Assembly: GCA_964633205.1 (NCBI GenBank) | Contig: CAZWFN010000112.1 | Span: 1-21,316 of the forward strand | Direction: 5' to 3' | DNA from: CAYVQE01 sp964633205 | Lineage (GTDB): Bacteria > Myxococcota > B64-G9 | DNA: 21,316 nt | In this document: positions 14,376-21,316 of the stretch, in pieces | Position numbering within the stretch: the first letter of the stretch is position 1 | Layout of the letters: the number at the start of each line of letters is the position of its first letter | Notes under the pieces: model-generated | Databases searched by the model: none | What the model saw: only the letters and a program-made list of their open reading frames with translations | Told to the model about the DNA's origin: nothing | Program-made: the position numbers and the translations under genes

Positions 14376-16094
14376 TCAGTCGTCGAAGTCGCCGGCCGGG
14401 CCGGTGTCGCGGTGCAGGGCCTGGCCGCGCTCGATGATCTGCTCGCGGGTCCAACGGGCCGGATCCTCGATCCGCTCGGCCTTGGCCGGAGGCTCGAAGC
14501 CACCGGCCCGGTTGATGGCTTCGATGGCCAGCGGGGCGGTGTCGCGGGCGTTGAAGACGTCGACCAGCATGCCGTAGACGAAGTCCTCCACCGCGCGCGC
14601 CATGCGCTCGCGGATGTGGCGTGGCTGGCCCAGCAGACGGTTTTCGAAGGGCAGGTTGAGCTTCTTGAAGTTGCCGCCGCGCAGTCCCTGCTGCTCGGCC
14701 GCGGCCAGCATGGCCTGCCACATCTGCTGGGTCACGCCTTCGCCCGGCAGCTTGACGAAGTTGCCCTCGGCGTCCAGCTCGGCGTTGCCGTAATCGTTGA
14801 CCTTCAGCCCCCAGGAGATCATCTGCAGCGCGGTGGCCACGTTGGCCTTGGTGGTCCGGGTCAGCTCGGCGATCTGGCGCAGCCGCTCGGAGCTGTTGCC
14901 CGAGGTGCCGTGCTGGGCGCCGGAGACCTGGTAGGGCGCCAGCGCGGCGTGGATCTCCTCGGTCAGCTCGACCTGTATGCCCTGCTCGGCGGTCTGGATG
15001 CCGTGGGCGGTGCCGTTGTTGAGCGCGATCCAGTCGGGGAAGATGCCGTGGGCGTTGAGCCCCTGGATCAAGAACAGGGCCTCGTCCTTGGTCGACATGC
15101 CCTCCTTGCCCTTGATCTCGCCGACCTCGGTCTCCAGCCCGGCCCAGCCGGGAACGTAGGGCGCCAGCTCCAGGTTGGCCAGCAGGTTCTGGTCATCGGG
15201 CAGGTGCGAGGCATCGATGGCGATGGAGGTCAGCCCGGCGTCGAACAGGGTCGGGATCTCGACCTTGGCCGCGGTGACGTCGGCGGGCTTCTTGATGCCG
15301 TAGTGATCGGCGTGCAGCGCCACCGGCACGCTGATGGCCATCTCGTTGCACAGCGCATCGACCGTGCGCGCCAGGTTCCAGTAGTTGATGGCGCAGTAGG
15401 CCCCGGCGCCGCCCTCTGACTTGGCGATCTCGATGATCAACGCGGCGTTGGCGCGCTGGGCGGCGCGCAGCGCACCGCGCACCACGAAGGTATTGCGGGC
15501 GTTGGCGGCGATCGACAGCGCCCGGCCCTTGCTCAGGTAAGCGCGGTCGATGAACTTGCCGCTGACCAGCAGGGCGCGGGAGTTGGGAAACAGCTCGGCC
15601 ACGTTCGGCGGCCGGCCCACCAGCAGGGCGCGGTCGAAAGCGCTCAACCGCGGCGCCGCCGCCCGCCGCGCCGGCTTGCGCGCCTGCTTGCGGGCGGATT
15701 TCTTGGCGGCTCTCTTGATGGCCTTGCCGGTGGCCTTGCGGGCAGCCTTCTTGGTCGCCTTCTTGGTCGCCTTCTTGGCCGCCTTCTTGACGGCTTTCTT
15801 GGTCGCCTTCTTGACGGCCTTCTTCGCGGCCTTCTTCTTCGCCGGCTTCTTGGTCGCCTTCTTGGCGGCCTTCTTCACGGCCTTCTTCTTCGCCGGCTTC
15901 TTCTTGGCGGCTTTCTTCTTGGTCGCCTTCTTGGCGGCCTTCTTCACGGCCTTCTTCACGGCCTTCGTCTTCGCCGGCTTCTTCTTGGCGGCCTTCTTCT
16001 TGGTCGCCTTCTTCACTGCCTTCTTCTTCGCCGGCTTCTTCTTGGCAGTCTTCTTCTTGGCGGGCTTTTTCTTCGCGGCCTTCTTGGCGACCAT
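14376..16094 (-). CDS. fba: Class II fructose-bisphosphate aldolase with histone H1-like N-terminal tail
   Basis: A 572-aa fusion. Residues 1-145 are almost only Lys and Ala with some Pro, Thr and Val (KKPAKKK/AVKKA units), like the tails of bacterial histone H1-like proteins. Residues 150-572 are a class II aldolase: zinc motif HADH (261-264), ETEVGEIKG (321-329), NGTAHG with a zinc-ligand candidate His364, and QHGTSG (395-400) as the second. The expected reaction is reversible cleavage of fructose-1,6-bisphosphate to two triose phosphates. A ketose-bisphosphate aldolase with another sugar preference is the alternative. The frame is continuous, with no internal Met before residue 252, and GGGAGG precedes ATG 16094, so the tail is really part of the protein. 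A tail of this charge should bind DNA, RNA or another polyanion. Confidence 0.85.
   Translation of the reverse strand: MVAKKAAKKKPAKKKTAKKKPAKKKAVKKATKKKAAKKKPAKTKAVKKAVKKAAKKATKKKAAKKKPAKKKAVKKAAKKATKKPAKKKAAKKAVKKATKKAVKKAAKKATKKATKKAARKATGKAIKRAAKKSARKQARKPARRAAAPRLSAFDRALLVGRPPNVAELFPNSRALLVSGKFIDRAYLSKGRALSIAANARNTFVVRGALRAAQRANAALIIEIAKSEGGAGAYCAINYWNLARTVDALCNEMAISVPVALHADHYGIKKPADVTAAKVEIPTLFDAGLTSIAIDASHLPDDQNLLANLELAPYVPGWAGLETEVGEIKGKEGMSTKDEALFLIQGLNAHGIFPDWIALNNGTAHGIQTAEQGIQVELTEEIHAALAPYQVSGAQHGTSGNSSERLRQIAELTRTTKANVATALQMISWGLKVNDYGNAELDAEGNFVKLPGEGVTQQMWQAMLAAAEQQGLRGGNFKKLNLPFENRLLGQPRHIRERMARAVEDFVYGMLVDVFNARDTAPLAIEAINRAGGFEPPAKAERIEDPARWTREQIIERGQALHRDTGPAGDFDD
15690..16085 (-). 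repeat. Internal repeats coding the Lys/Ala tail
   Basis: Tandem degenerate units coding AKKKPAKK and VKKAAKKATK, with near-identical blocks of 20-50 bases at about 15835-15905 and 15895-15990. Codon choice is strongly AAG for Lys and GCC for Ala. Slippage in such DNA should make tail length vary between strains. Confidence 0.85.
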
Positions 16095-16141
16095 CGTCGA
16101 GCCTCCCTCTTGGCTTGTCAGCGTGAGCGTCCGTTTCCCAC

Positions 16142-16170
16142 GGCGTAAATCGAACCCGCCCGTATGTCAA
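16142..16170 (-). promoter_or_regulatory. Candidate promoter of the aldolase gene
   Basis: Minus strand: exact TTGACA (16170-16165), a 17-nt spacer and a weak -10, TACGCC (16147-16142). The leader would be about 40 nt and contain the GGGAGG ribosome-binding site. Confidence 0.4.
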
Positions 16171-16267
16171 GGGGTTCTGGGCCACGCGAGCTGACCTCGA
16201 GCCGATCTCGCGGATTTTCTCACCCATTTGCCGGTCCCCCGCATAGTAGCCATTGAACTGAAGACAT

Positions 16268-16286
16268 TCCGGGCCACTGGCCCGGA
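16268..16286 (+). promoter_or_regulatory. 8-bp hairpin in the leader of the surface-lipoprotein gene
   Basis: TCCGGGCC (16268-16275) and GGCCCGGA (16279-16286) pair around an ACT loop, 12 bases before the GGAGGT ribosome-binding site. It could stabilise the mRNA or tune translation; no T-tract follows, so it is not a terminator. Confidence 0.4.
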
Positions 16287-16310
16287 CTGATGATCCGCGG
16301 AGGTTCGATC

Positions 16311-19300
16311 ATGCAACGACGCCCATCGTTCGACTGTCCGGTGCTGGTCCTGGCCGTCCTGCTGGCCATCGGCTGCAGCCGCAACAGCGATCACATCGAC
16401 GGCCCCGATCCCAGCATCGGGACGGCCGAACCCGATCTCGTCTGCACCGCCCAACAGCAACGCCAGGTGGTGCTGGCCGGCGACGGCTTCGCTCCATTGT
16501 TGGTCGACGCCGCCAGCGGCGACGCCGCCGTGGTCCTGCCCGAGGTCGGCCTGCTGCGCAGCGCCGATCTCGACGGTGAAGCCACCAGCGGCGACCAGGA
16601 GCTGGTACTCGCCGCCGACCGGGTGAGCTGGCAGAGCCAGCAGAGCCTGACGCTGGAGCTCGGCCCGGAGCAAGCGCTGGCGCCCGGCGTCCACCGCGTG
16701 CGGGTCACCAACGGCTCCGGCCGCGAGGTCACCCTGGACGCCGGGCTGGTGGTGGTCCCGCCGCCGGTGCTCGACGGCGTCTCGCCCGACCTGGTCTGTC
16801 TGGAACAGGGCGCGATCGAGCTGCGCTTGAGCGGCGAGGGCTTTCTCGAGATCGAAGGCCAGCTGCCCGAGGTCAGCCTGGGCGAGACCAGGCTGCAGGC
16901 CGATCGGCTCGAGGACTGCAGCCCGCTGCCGGCCACCAGCCTGGAGGCCCGGCGCTGCCGCAGCCTGGTGCTGACGCTGGGCCAGGACGCCCTGGTCCCC
17001 GGCGCCTACGACCTGACGGTCAGCAACCCGGCGCCGGGCGACTGCGTCTCCAGCGAGCCCGTCCAGCTGGCCGTGGTGCCAGGCCCCGAGGTGGCCCAGG
17101 CCGCGCCCGAGCTCTTGTGCGCCGAGCAGCAGGCGGTCGAGGTGACGCTGGGCGGCAGCGGCTTTCTGGATGTCGACGGCGCGCTGCCGCAGGTGGCCAT
17201 CGGCGACGCCAGCTACCCCGCCCTGTCGCTGGCCGACTGCAGCCCGGTCACGGGTACCCTGCTCACCGTGCAGACCTGCAACGAGCTGGTGTTCGAGCTG
17301 CCGGCCGCCGCCCACCCACCCGGCTGGACCGGCCTGCGGGTGATCAACCCGCCGCCGGCCGACTGCGAGCACGCGCTGGACGCGGCCCTCTATCTGGCGC
17401 CAGCGCCGGCGATCGCTCGGGTGGCGCCGGCCACGCCCTGTGACCGCGATCCGGAGCAGCTGGTGATCACCGGCACCGACTTCCTGGAGCTCGACAGCCA
17501 GGGCCCGAGCGTCACGGTGGCCGGCGTCGAGGCCGATCTGGACGGTTTGGACGGCTGCACCGCGGTCGACGGCCTGAGCGGCGGTGGTCAGGCCCGGCTG
17601 TGCACCGGGCTGACCGTCTCGGTGCCCGCCGGCACCGTGACCCCTGACGCCTACACCGTGGTGGTGCGCAACCCCGGCCCCGGCGCCTGCGAGGCTGCGC
17701 ACGACAGCTCCATCGGCTTCCCGCCGCTGGTCTCGGGTGTCGACCCGCCCCAGCTGTGCAGCTCCGGGGGATCAATTTCCGTCACCGGCGACGGCTTCGC
17801 CGACGGGGCCGTCGTGCGCATCGAAAACGCCGATCACCAGGCCGATCTGCCGACCACCTTCGTCGACGCCCAGAACCTGGACGCCGAGGTGCCGGATCCC
17901 ACCCCGCCCGGGCTGTACGACGTGATCGTCACCAACCCGGACGGCTGCAGCGGGCGGCTGGACCAAGCGCTCGACATCACGCCGCAGCCGGTGGTCTATT
18001 TCGTCGATCCATACACGGCCTACAACGGCATCAGGCTGCAGGTGGTCATCTACACCTCGGGCATCCTGGGCCAGGTCACCGAGGTGCTGCTCTACCCGAC
18101 CGGACAGCCGGCAGACGCCGTGGCGCTCGATTTCACCTACGATCAGGACCAGCGGGTCCAGGCCATCGTACCGGCCGGTCTGGCCCCCGGCAGCTACGGC
18201 GTGCGGGTCACCGACGAGCTGGGCTGCAGCGGGGCGCTGGACGATGCGCTGCAAGTGGTCGAGCAGCTCGGCCTGGCGCTCGATCACATCGAGCTGCCCT
18301 TCGGCTGGACGAACGGCCAGACCGGCGTCAACGTCTACGCCCCGGCCGATCCGGGCCCCGGCTTGGTGAACTTCGCACCCACGCCGCGCCTGTTCCTCAA
18401 CCCGGCCGACGCCGGCCCGGACAGCCTGGCCTCGGAGCTGCGCAGCACGGCCTACGTCTCACCCACCCGTGTCTCGGCGGTGGTGCCGGCCGGGCTGCCG
18501 GTGGGGCTATACGACCTGGTGGCGGTCAACCCGGACGGCACCATCGGCTTGCTCGCCGATGCCTTCGAGGTCACCGCCGAACCGCCGCCGGTCATCACCG
18601 AGCTGGCGCCGTCCAGCCTGGTCAACCAGGACTTGCGCACGCTGATCATCCTGGGCGACAACTTCCGCCAGCCCAGCTTCAGCGCCGACTGCTTGCAGCC
18701 GGATGACAGCCACATGCAGCTGGCGGGCACGGTCGAGACCTGGGACGCGACCTCGATAGAGGTCTCGATCGACTTCGTCAGCCAAACGGTCGCCGACGGC
18801 TCGATCTGCGTGGTGCGGGTGACCAACGACGACGGCACCTACGCCGACTACTCGGCCCTGGGGGTGACCAACCCCTCGCTCAACCTGGAGAGCTTCTCGG
18901 CCACCGGTCTGCTGAACACCGCCCGCCGGGCGCCGTGCGCCGCCCGGGGCGAGCCGGTAGCCGGGGCGCGCTTCGTCTACGCCATCGGCGGCGATGACGG
19001 CACCACCCAGGACTCCACCGCCACCAGCTACCATGCCAGCATGGAAATGGCGGCGGTCGATCCCTTCGGCGAGCTGAGCCCCTGGACGGTGATGCCCTAT
19101 GCGCTGCCCCAGCCGCGCTCCTTCTTGGCCTGTGCCACCGTGGACGGCTTCGTCTACGCGCTGGGCGGCAACGGCGGCGCTGGAGCCACGGCCACGGTCT
19201 GGCGGGCCATGGTGCTGCGGCCCGAAGGCGCCCCGATCATCGAGGACATCGATCTGGTGCTCGATCCCGAACAGGCGATGGCCTTCACGCCCGGCCGCTA

Positions 19301-20330
19301 CTCCTACCGCGTGGCCGCGGTGATGGCCGCCGACGACGCCGAGAACCCCGACGGCGAGACCCTGGCCAGCGACGCGGTCCTGGTCCAGGTGCCGGACATT
19401 GCGGAACGGGTCAGCATCGGCTTGCACTGGAGCGAGATGCCCGGCGCGGTACGCTACCGGGTCTACCGCACGGCGGCGGCCGGCGACCCCAGCGGCACAG
19501 AGCAGCTGCTGGCCGAGGTGGATGCGCCCGACCGCAGCCTGGTCGACGACGGCACCCAGGCGGTGGCCGGCGACGGACCTCTGCCGCTGGGTGCGCTGGG
19601 TCGTTTCGCCGAGCAACCGGCGCTGAACACGCCGCGCGAGGGAGCCGCGCTGGCCACCGCCGTGGATCCAGCCGACCCCAGCCTGGTCCACCTCTACGCC
19701 CTGGGCGGCCGCGACGACAGCGGCAGCGCGACCGCCAGCCTGGAGCAGCTGGAGGTCCAGCTGCTGGCCGACGGCGGCCAGCAGGTGACCGGAACCTGGG
19801 AGACCGGTGCGGTCGACATCGGCCAGCCGCGCTGGCAGCTCGGCGCCTTCATCGCCGACGACCTGAGTGCCTCCGGCATCATGCCGGCCGGCGAGACATG
19901 GATCTACGCCGGCGGCGGGGTGACCGCCGACCCGGCCATCCTGGAGCCCGATATGGTGGCGTTGCGGGTCGAGCCCGGCGGTGCGCTCGGCGAGGGCGCC
20001 GGCGGCCGCTGGGACGTCGGCACCATGCAGCCCTTCCGGGCCGGCTATGCCGCCATGTTGTTCAACGACCAGCTGTTCGCCTTCGGCGGCACCAACGCCA
20101 TGCCGGTCAGCGAGGGCTCGTCGGTGGAGATGTGCCTCGATGCCAGCGGCAGCTGCGGCGGCGGTCCGCCGGAGCCACCCGACCTGATGAACTGGAACAA
20201 CCTGGGCCTGGACATGACCGTCTCGCGGTACCTGACCAGCTCGGTCACCGTCAGCGCCTTTATCTTCCTGGTGGGCGGCGTCGACGAGACCTGGACCCCG
20301 CTGGCGGCCACCGAGAAGACCCTGTGGTGA
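16311..20330 (+). CDS. Large surface lipoprotein with IPT/TIG repeats and kelch-like propeller
   Basis: A 1339-aa protein. Lipobox LLAIGC gives lipidated Cys22, from ATG 16311 with GGAGGT 6 nt upstream (ATG 16290 lacks one). Residues about 40-870 hold roughly eight Ig-like IPT/TIG units. Each follows the pattern 'P-x-L-V-C ... G-x-G-F ... P-G-x-Y-x-V-x-V-x-N-P'. The first four units also carry extra paired cysteines (for example LVC, EDC, RRC, GDC), suggesting disulfides. From about 885, kelch-like strands appear: FVYAIGG (887), FVYALGG (945), LYALGG (1127), IYAGGG (1198), LFAFGG (1255) and FLVGG (1320). A fibronectin-III-like segment is inserted near 970-1080. Expected role: surface adhesion, polymer binding or scaffolding; no catalytic motif seen. 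The next gene, for a beta-barrel, starts 13 bases after its stop. Confidence 0.82.
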   Translation: MQRRPSFDCPVLVLAVLLAIGCSRNSDHIDGPDPSIGTAEPDLVCTAQQQRQVVLAGDGFAPLLVDAASGDAAVVLPEVGLLRSADLDGEATSGDQELVLAADRVSWQSQQSLTLELGPEQALAPGVHRVRVTNGSGREVTLDAGLVVVPPPVLDGVSPDLVCLEQGAIELRLSGEGFLEIEGQLPEVSLGETRLQADRLEDCSPLPATSLEARRCRSLVLTLGQDALVPGAYDLTVSNPAPGDCVSSEPVQLAVVPGPEVAQAAPELLCAEQQAVEVTLGGSGFLDVDGALPQVAIGDASYPALSLADCSPVTGTLLTVQTCNELVFELPAAAHPPGWTGLRVINPPPADCEHALDAALYLAPAPAIARVAPATPCDRDPEQLVITGTDFLELDSQGPSVTVAGVEADLDGLDGCTAVDGLSGGGQARLCTGLTVSVPAGTVTPDAYTVVVRNPGPGACEAAHDSSIGFPPLVSGVDPPQLCSSGGSISVTGDGFADGAVVRIENADHQADLPTTFVDAQNLDAEVPDPTPPGLYDVIVTNPDGCSGRLDQALDITPQPVVYFVDPYTAYNGIRLQVVIYTSGILGQVTEVLLYPTGQPADAVALDFTYDQDQRVQAIVPAGLAPGSYGVRVTDELGCSGALDDALQVVEQLGLALDHIELPFGWTNGQTGVNVYAPADPGPGLVNFAPTPRLFLNPADAGPDSLASELRSTAYVSPTRVSAVVPAGLPVGLYDLVAVNPDGTIGLLADAFEVTAEPPPVITELAPSSLVNQDLRTLIILGDNFRQPSFSADCLQPDDSHMQLAGTVETWDATSIEVSIDFVSQTVADGSICVVRVTNDDGTYADYSALGVTNPSLNLESFSATGLLNTARRAPCAARGEPVAGARFVYAIGGDDGTTQDSTATSYHASMEMAAVDPFGELSPWTVMPYALPQPRSFLACATVDGFVYALGGNGGAGATATVWRAMVLRPEGAPIIEDIDLVLDPEQAMAFTPGRYSYRVAAVMAADDAENPDGETLASDAVLVQVPDIAERVSIGLHWSEMPGAVRYRVYRTAAAGDPSGTEQLLAEVDAPDRSLVDDGTQAVAGDGPLPLGALGRFAEQPALNTPREGAALATAVDPADPSLVHLYALGGRDDSGSATASLEQLEVQLLADGGQQVTGTWETGAVDIGQPRWQLGAFIADDLSASGIMPAGETWIYAGGGVTADPAILEPDMVALRVEPGGALGEGAGGRWDVGTMQPFRAGYAAMLFNDQLFAFGGTNAMPVSEGSSVEMCLDASGSCGGGPPEPPDLMNWNNLGLDMTVSRYLTSSVTVSAFIFLVGGVDETWTPLAATEKTLW

Positions 20331-20343
20331 GGAGGATAGGGCC

Positions 20344-20991
20344 ATGCGCAACGCAATCATGGTAGCCGCGATCGCCGCCGGCTTGCTGCTGGGCGGCGCT
20401 GCCGGCGCAGCCGAGGCCGAAACCGCGGCAGAGTCGCCGAACGTGCTGGGGCTGGGTGTCAAGGGCGGTGTCGGCCTGCCCCAGATCGGCTCCGAGCTGG
20501 ACACCAGCTTCCAGGTGAAGCTGGAGGCATTTTACCTACTGCCGGTGCTCGGCTCGCGGCTGGGCCTGGTCACCAGCGCCGGCTACAGCCAGCCCGAGGC
20601 CGCCGGCAGCGGCAGCGACGAGCGGCTGCCGGGCGGTAGCTACAGCTGGGAGATGACCCAACGCCAGACCACCTGGGACATCGGAGTGATGGGACGACTG
20701 CAACCGTGGAGCAGCGACTGGAACATCGGCCTGAGCGCGGGATTCGAGCTGCTGTTCCTGTCGACGCTGACCGACGGTGAGGCGGATGGCGAGCCTTTCG
20801 GCGAGCATGACGAGCGGGCCACCCTGCCCGGGGTGTTCGCGGCCGTGACCGGCGAGTACCGGCTCGGCCCCGGCGCCCTGTTCGCCGAGCTGGTCTTCTC
20901 GGCCACCTTCCAGGACCTGACCACCACCGGCGACCTGACGGCCTCGGCGCTGGCCATCCTGCTGGGCTACCGGGTGGGCTTCGCCCTGTGA
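20344..20991 (+). CDS. Small outer-membrane beta-barrel protein
   Basis: A 215-aa protein. A Sec signal peptide (AAIAAGLLLGGAAGAAEA, cleavage near residue 25) precedes alternating hydrophobic/polar strands with glycine and aromatic residues. The chain ends in GYRVGFAL, a hydrophobic/aromatic final strand as in barrels inserted by BamA. Length suits an 8- to 10-strand barrel. GGAGG lies 8 nt before ATG 20344 and the gene begins 13 bases after the stop of the large lipoprotein gene, so the two form an operon. Possible partnership: the barrel may anchor or display the lipoprotein, or report its presence. No named family is recognised with certainty. Confidence 0.75.
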   Translation: MRNAIMVAAIAAGLLLGGAAGAAEAETAAESPNVLGLGVKGGVGLPQIGSELDTSFQVKLEAFYLLPVLGSRLGLVTSAGYSQPEAAGSGSDERLPGGSYSWEMTQRQTTWDIGVMGRLQPWSSDWNIGLSAGFELLFLSTLTDGEADGEPFGEHDERATLPGVFAAVTGEYRLGPGALFAELVFSATFQDLTTTGDLTASALAILLGYRVGFAL

Positions 20992-20997
20992 GCCGGT

Positions 20998-21180
20998 TCA
21001 GCCCTCTTTGGCCTCGGCCTGCTTCTGCTCGGCCAAGAACTGCTTGAAGGTCCCCTCGTACTTGCGCAGCTTCTTCTTCTGCTCGGGGCGCATCGACTGG
21101 AAGATCTTCTTGTTCTCGCGCCGCGCATCGCGCTTGGCCTTGCGCCGCACCTTGGGATCGAGCTTCTTGGTATCGGTCAT
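20998..21180 (-). CDS. Small highly basic protein, unknown function
   Basis: A 60-aa protein with more than one third Lys/Arg, including KVRRKAKRDARRENKK, and a probable helical, amphipathic remainder. ATG 21180 has AGGAGG 7 nt upstream, which favours it over a longer start at 21210. It is convergent with the barrel gene, with 6 bases between the stops. Its charge suggests contact with nucleic acid or the ribosome, but no known family can be named. Confidence 0.7.
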   Translation of the reverse strand: MTDTKKLDPKVRRKAKRDARRENKKIFQSMRPEQKKKLRKYEGTFKQFLAEQKQAEAKEG

Positions 21181-21221
21181 CGTTCTGCCTCCTGGCAACA
21201 GCTGAATCATCCGGACGCGGG

Positions 21222-21250
21222 AACATAGCGCCCTTCGGCCCGGGATGCAA
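21222..21250 (-). promoter_or_regulatory. Candidate promoter of the small basic protein
   Basis: Minus strand: TTGCAT (21250-21245), a 17-nt spacer, TATGTT (21227-21222). This predicts a start near 21215 and a 35-nt leader containing AGGAGG. Confidence 0.45.
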
Positions 21251-21273
21251 GTCCCGACTCGATGGAGCCATCC

Positions 21274-21294
21274 GCGCTGTCAGCAAAACAGCGC
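21274..21294. repeat. Inverted repeat GCGCTGT-N7-ACAGCGC
   Basis: Perfect 7-bp arms with a 7-nt spacer, 24 bases upstream of the -35 box of the small basic protein gene. It may be an operator or a weak hairpin; the window ends too soon to judge. Confidence 0.45.
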
Positions 21295-21316
21295 TACGTC
21301 TAGCTGCCGGGCCAGG

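Noticed and set aside
15690..16092. Plus-strand Phe/Leu/Ala-rich reading over the Lys-tail repeats that looks like a membrane protein
   Set aside because: It is the complement of AAG/GCC codons; the minus frame continues into a complete aldolase, so the hydrophobic reading is an artefact.
18507..20504. 665-codon minus-strand open frame
   Set aside because: It runs antisense to the large surface lipoprotein and into the barrel gene; composition is His/Gly/Val-rich with no recognisable domain.

Overview
The window is GC-rich bacterial chromosome. It is densely packed with short intergenic gaps and many lipoprotein signal peptides. One secreted enzyme has an Asp/Gly-rich linker behind its lipobox, a style common in Myxococcota and other former deltaproteobacteria. 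That assignment is inference from protein style; there is no rRNA or marker gene to prove it. I see no tRNA, rRNA, CRISPR array, transposase or phage gene.

Region 1 (1-5.3 kb) is a small biosynthetic locus. A minus-strand operon runs acyl carrier protein, short-chain dehydrogenase/reductase, AMP-forming acyl/aryl ligase, and a condensation-type (HxxxDG) acyltransferase. Its genes overlap or nearly touch. A plus-strand sulfotransferase converges on it tail to tail. The set looks able to activate a carboxylic acid, load it on the carrier, reduce it, and transfer it to an alcohol or amine; sulfation may follow. The product is unknown.

Region 2 (5.3-9.8 kb) holds a 420-base gene-free stretch with a decayed gene fragment, a 123-bp repeat and a strong hairpin terminator. 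After it come minus-strand genes for a tocopherol-cyclase-like lipoprotein, a radical SAM protein and a lipid-anchored M19 dipeptidase. A second near-identical copy of the 123-bp repeat lies just upstream of the dipeptidase. A 39-bp core lies upstream of the tocopherol cyclase-like gene. All copies have the same orientation.

Region 3 (9.8-14.4 kb) carries a lipid-anchored cytochrome c, an ABC1/UbiB-family atypical kinase, a Lys/Ala-rich lipoprotein, a secreted alpha/beta-hydrolase lipoprotein and a divergent TetR regulator. The hydrolase/TetR intergenic region is a mirror-symmetric pair of promoters. Each -10 box lies 7 nt from its start codon, which predicts leaderless mRNAs for both genes.

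Region 4 (14.4-21.3 kb) carries a class II aldolase fused to a ~145-residue histone-H1-like Lys/Ala tail. Divergent from it is a two-gene operon for a 1339-aa IPT/TIG plus kelch-like surface lipoprotein and a small outer-membrane beta-barrel. A tiny very basic protein gene ends the window.
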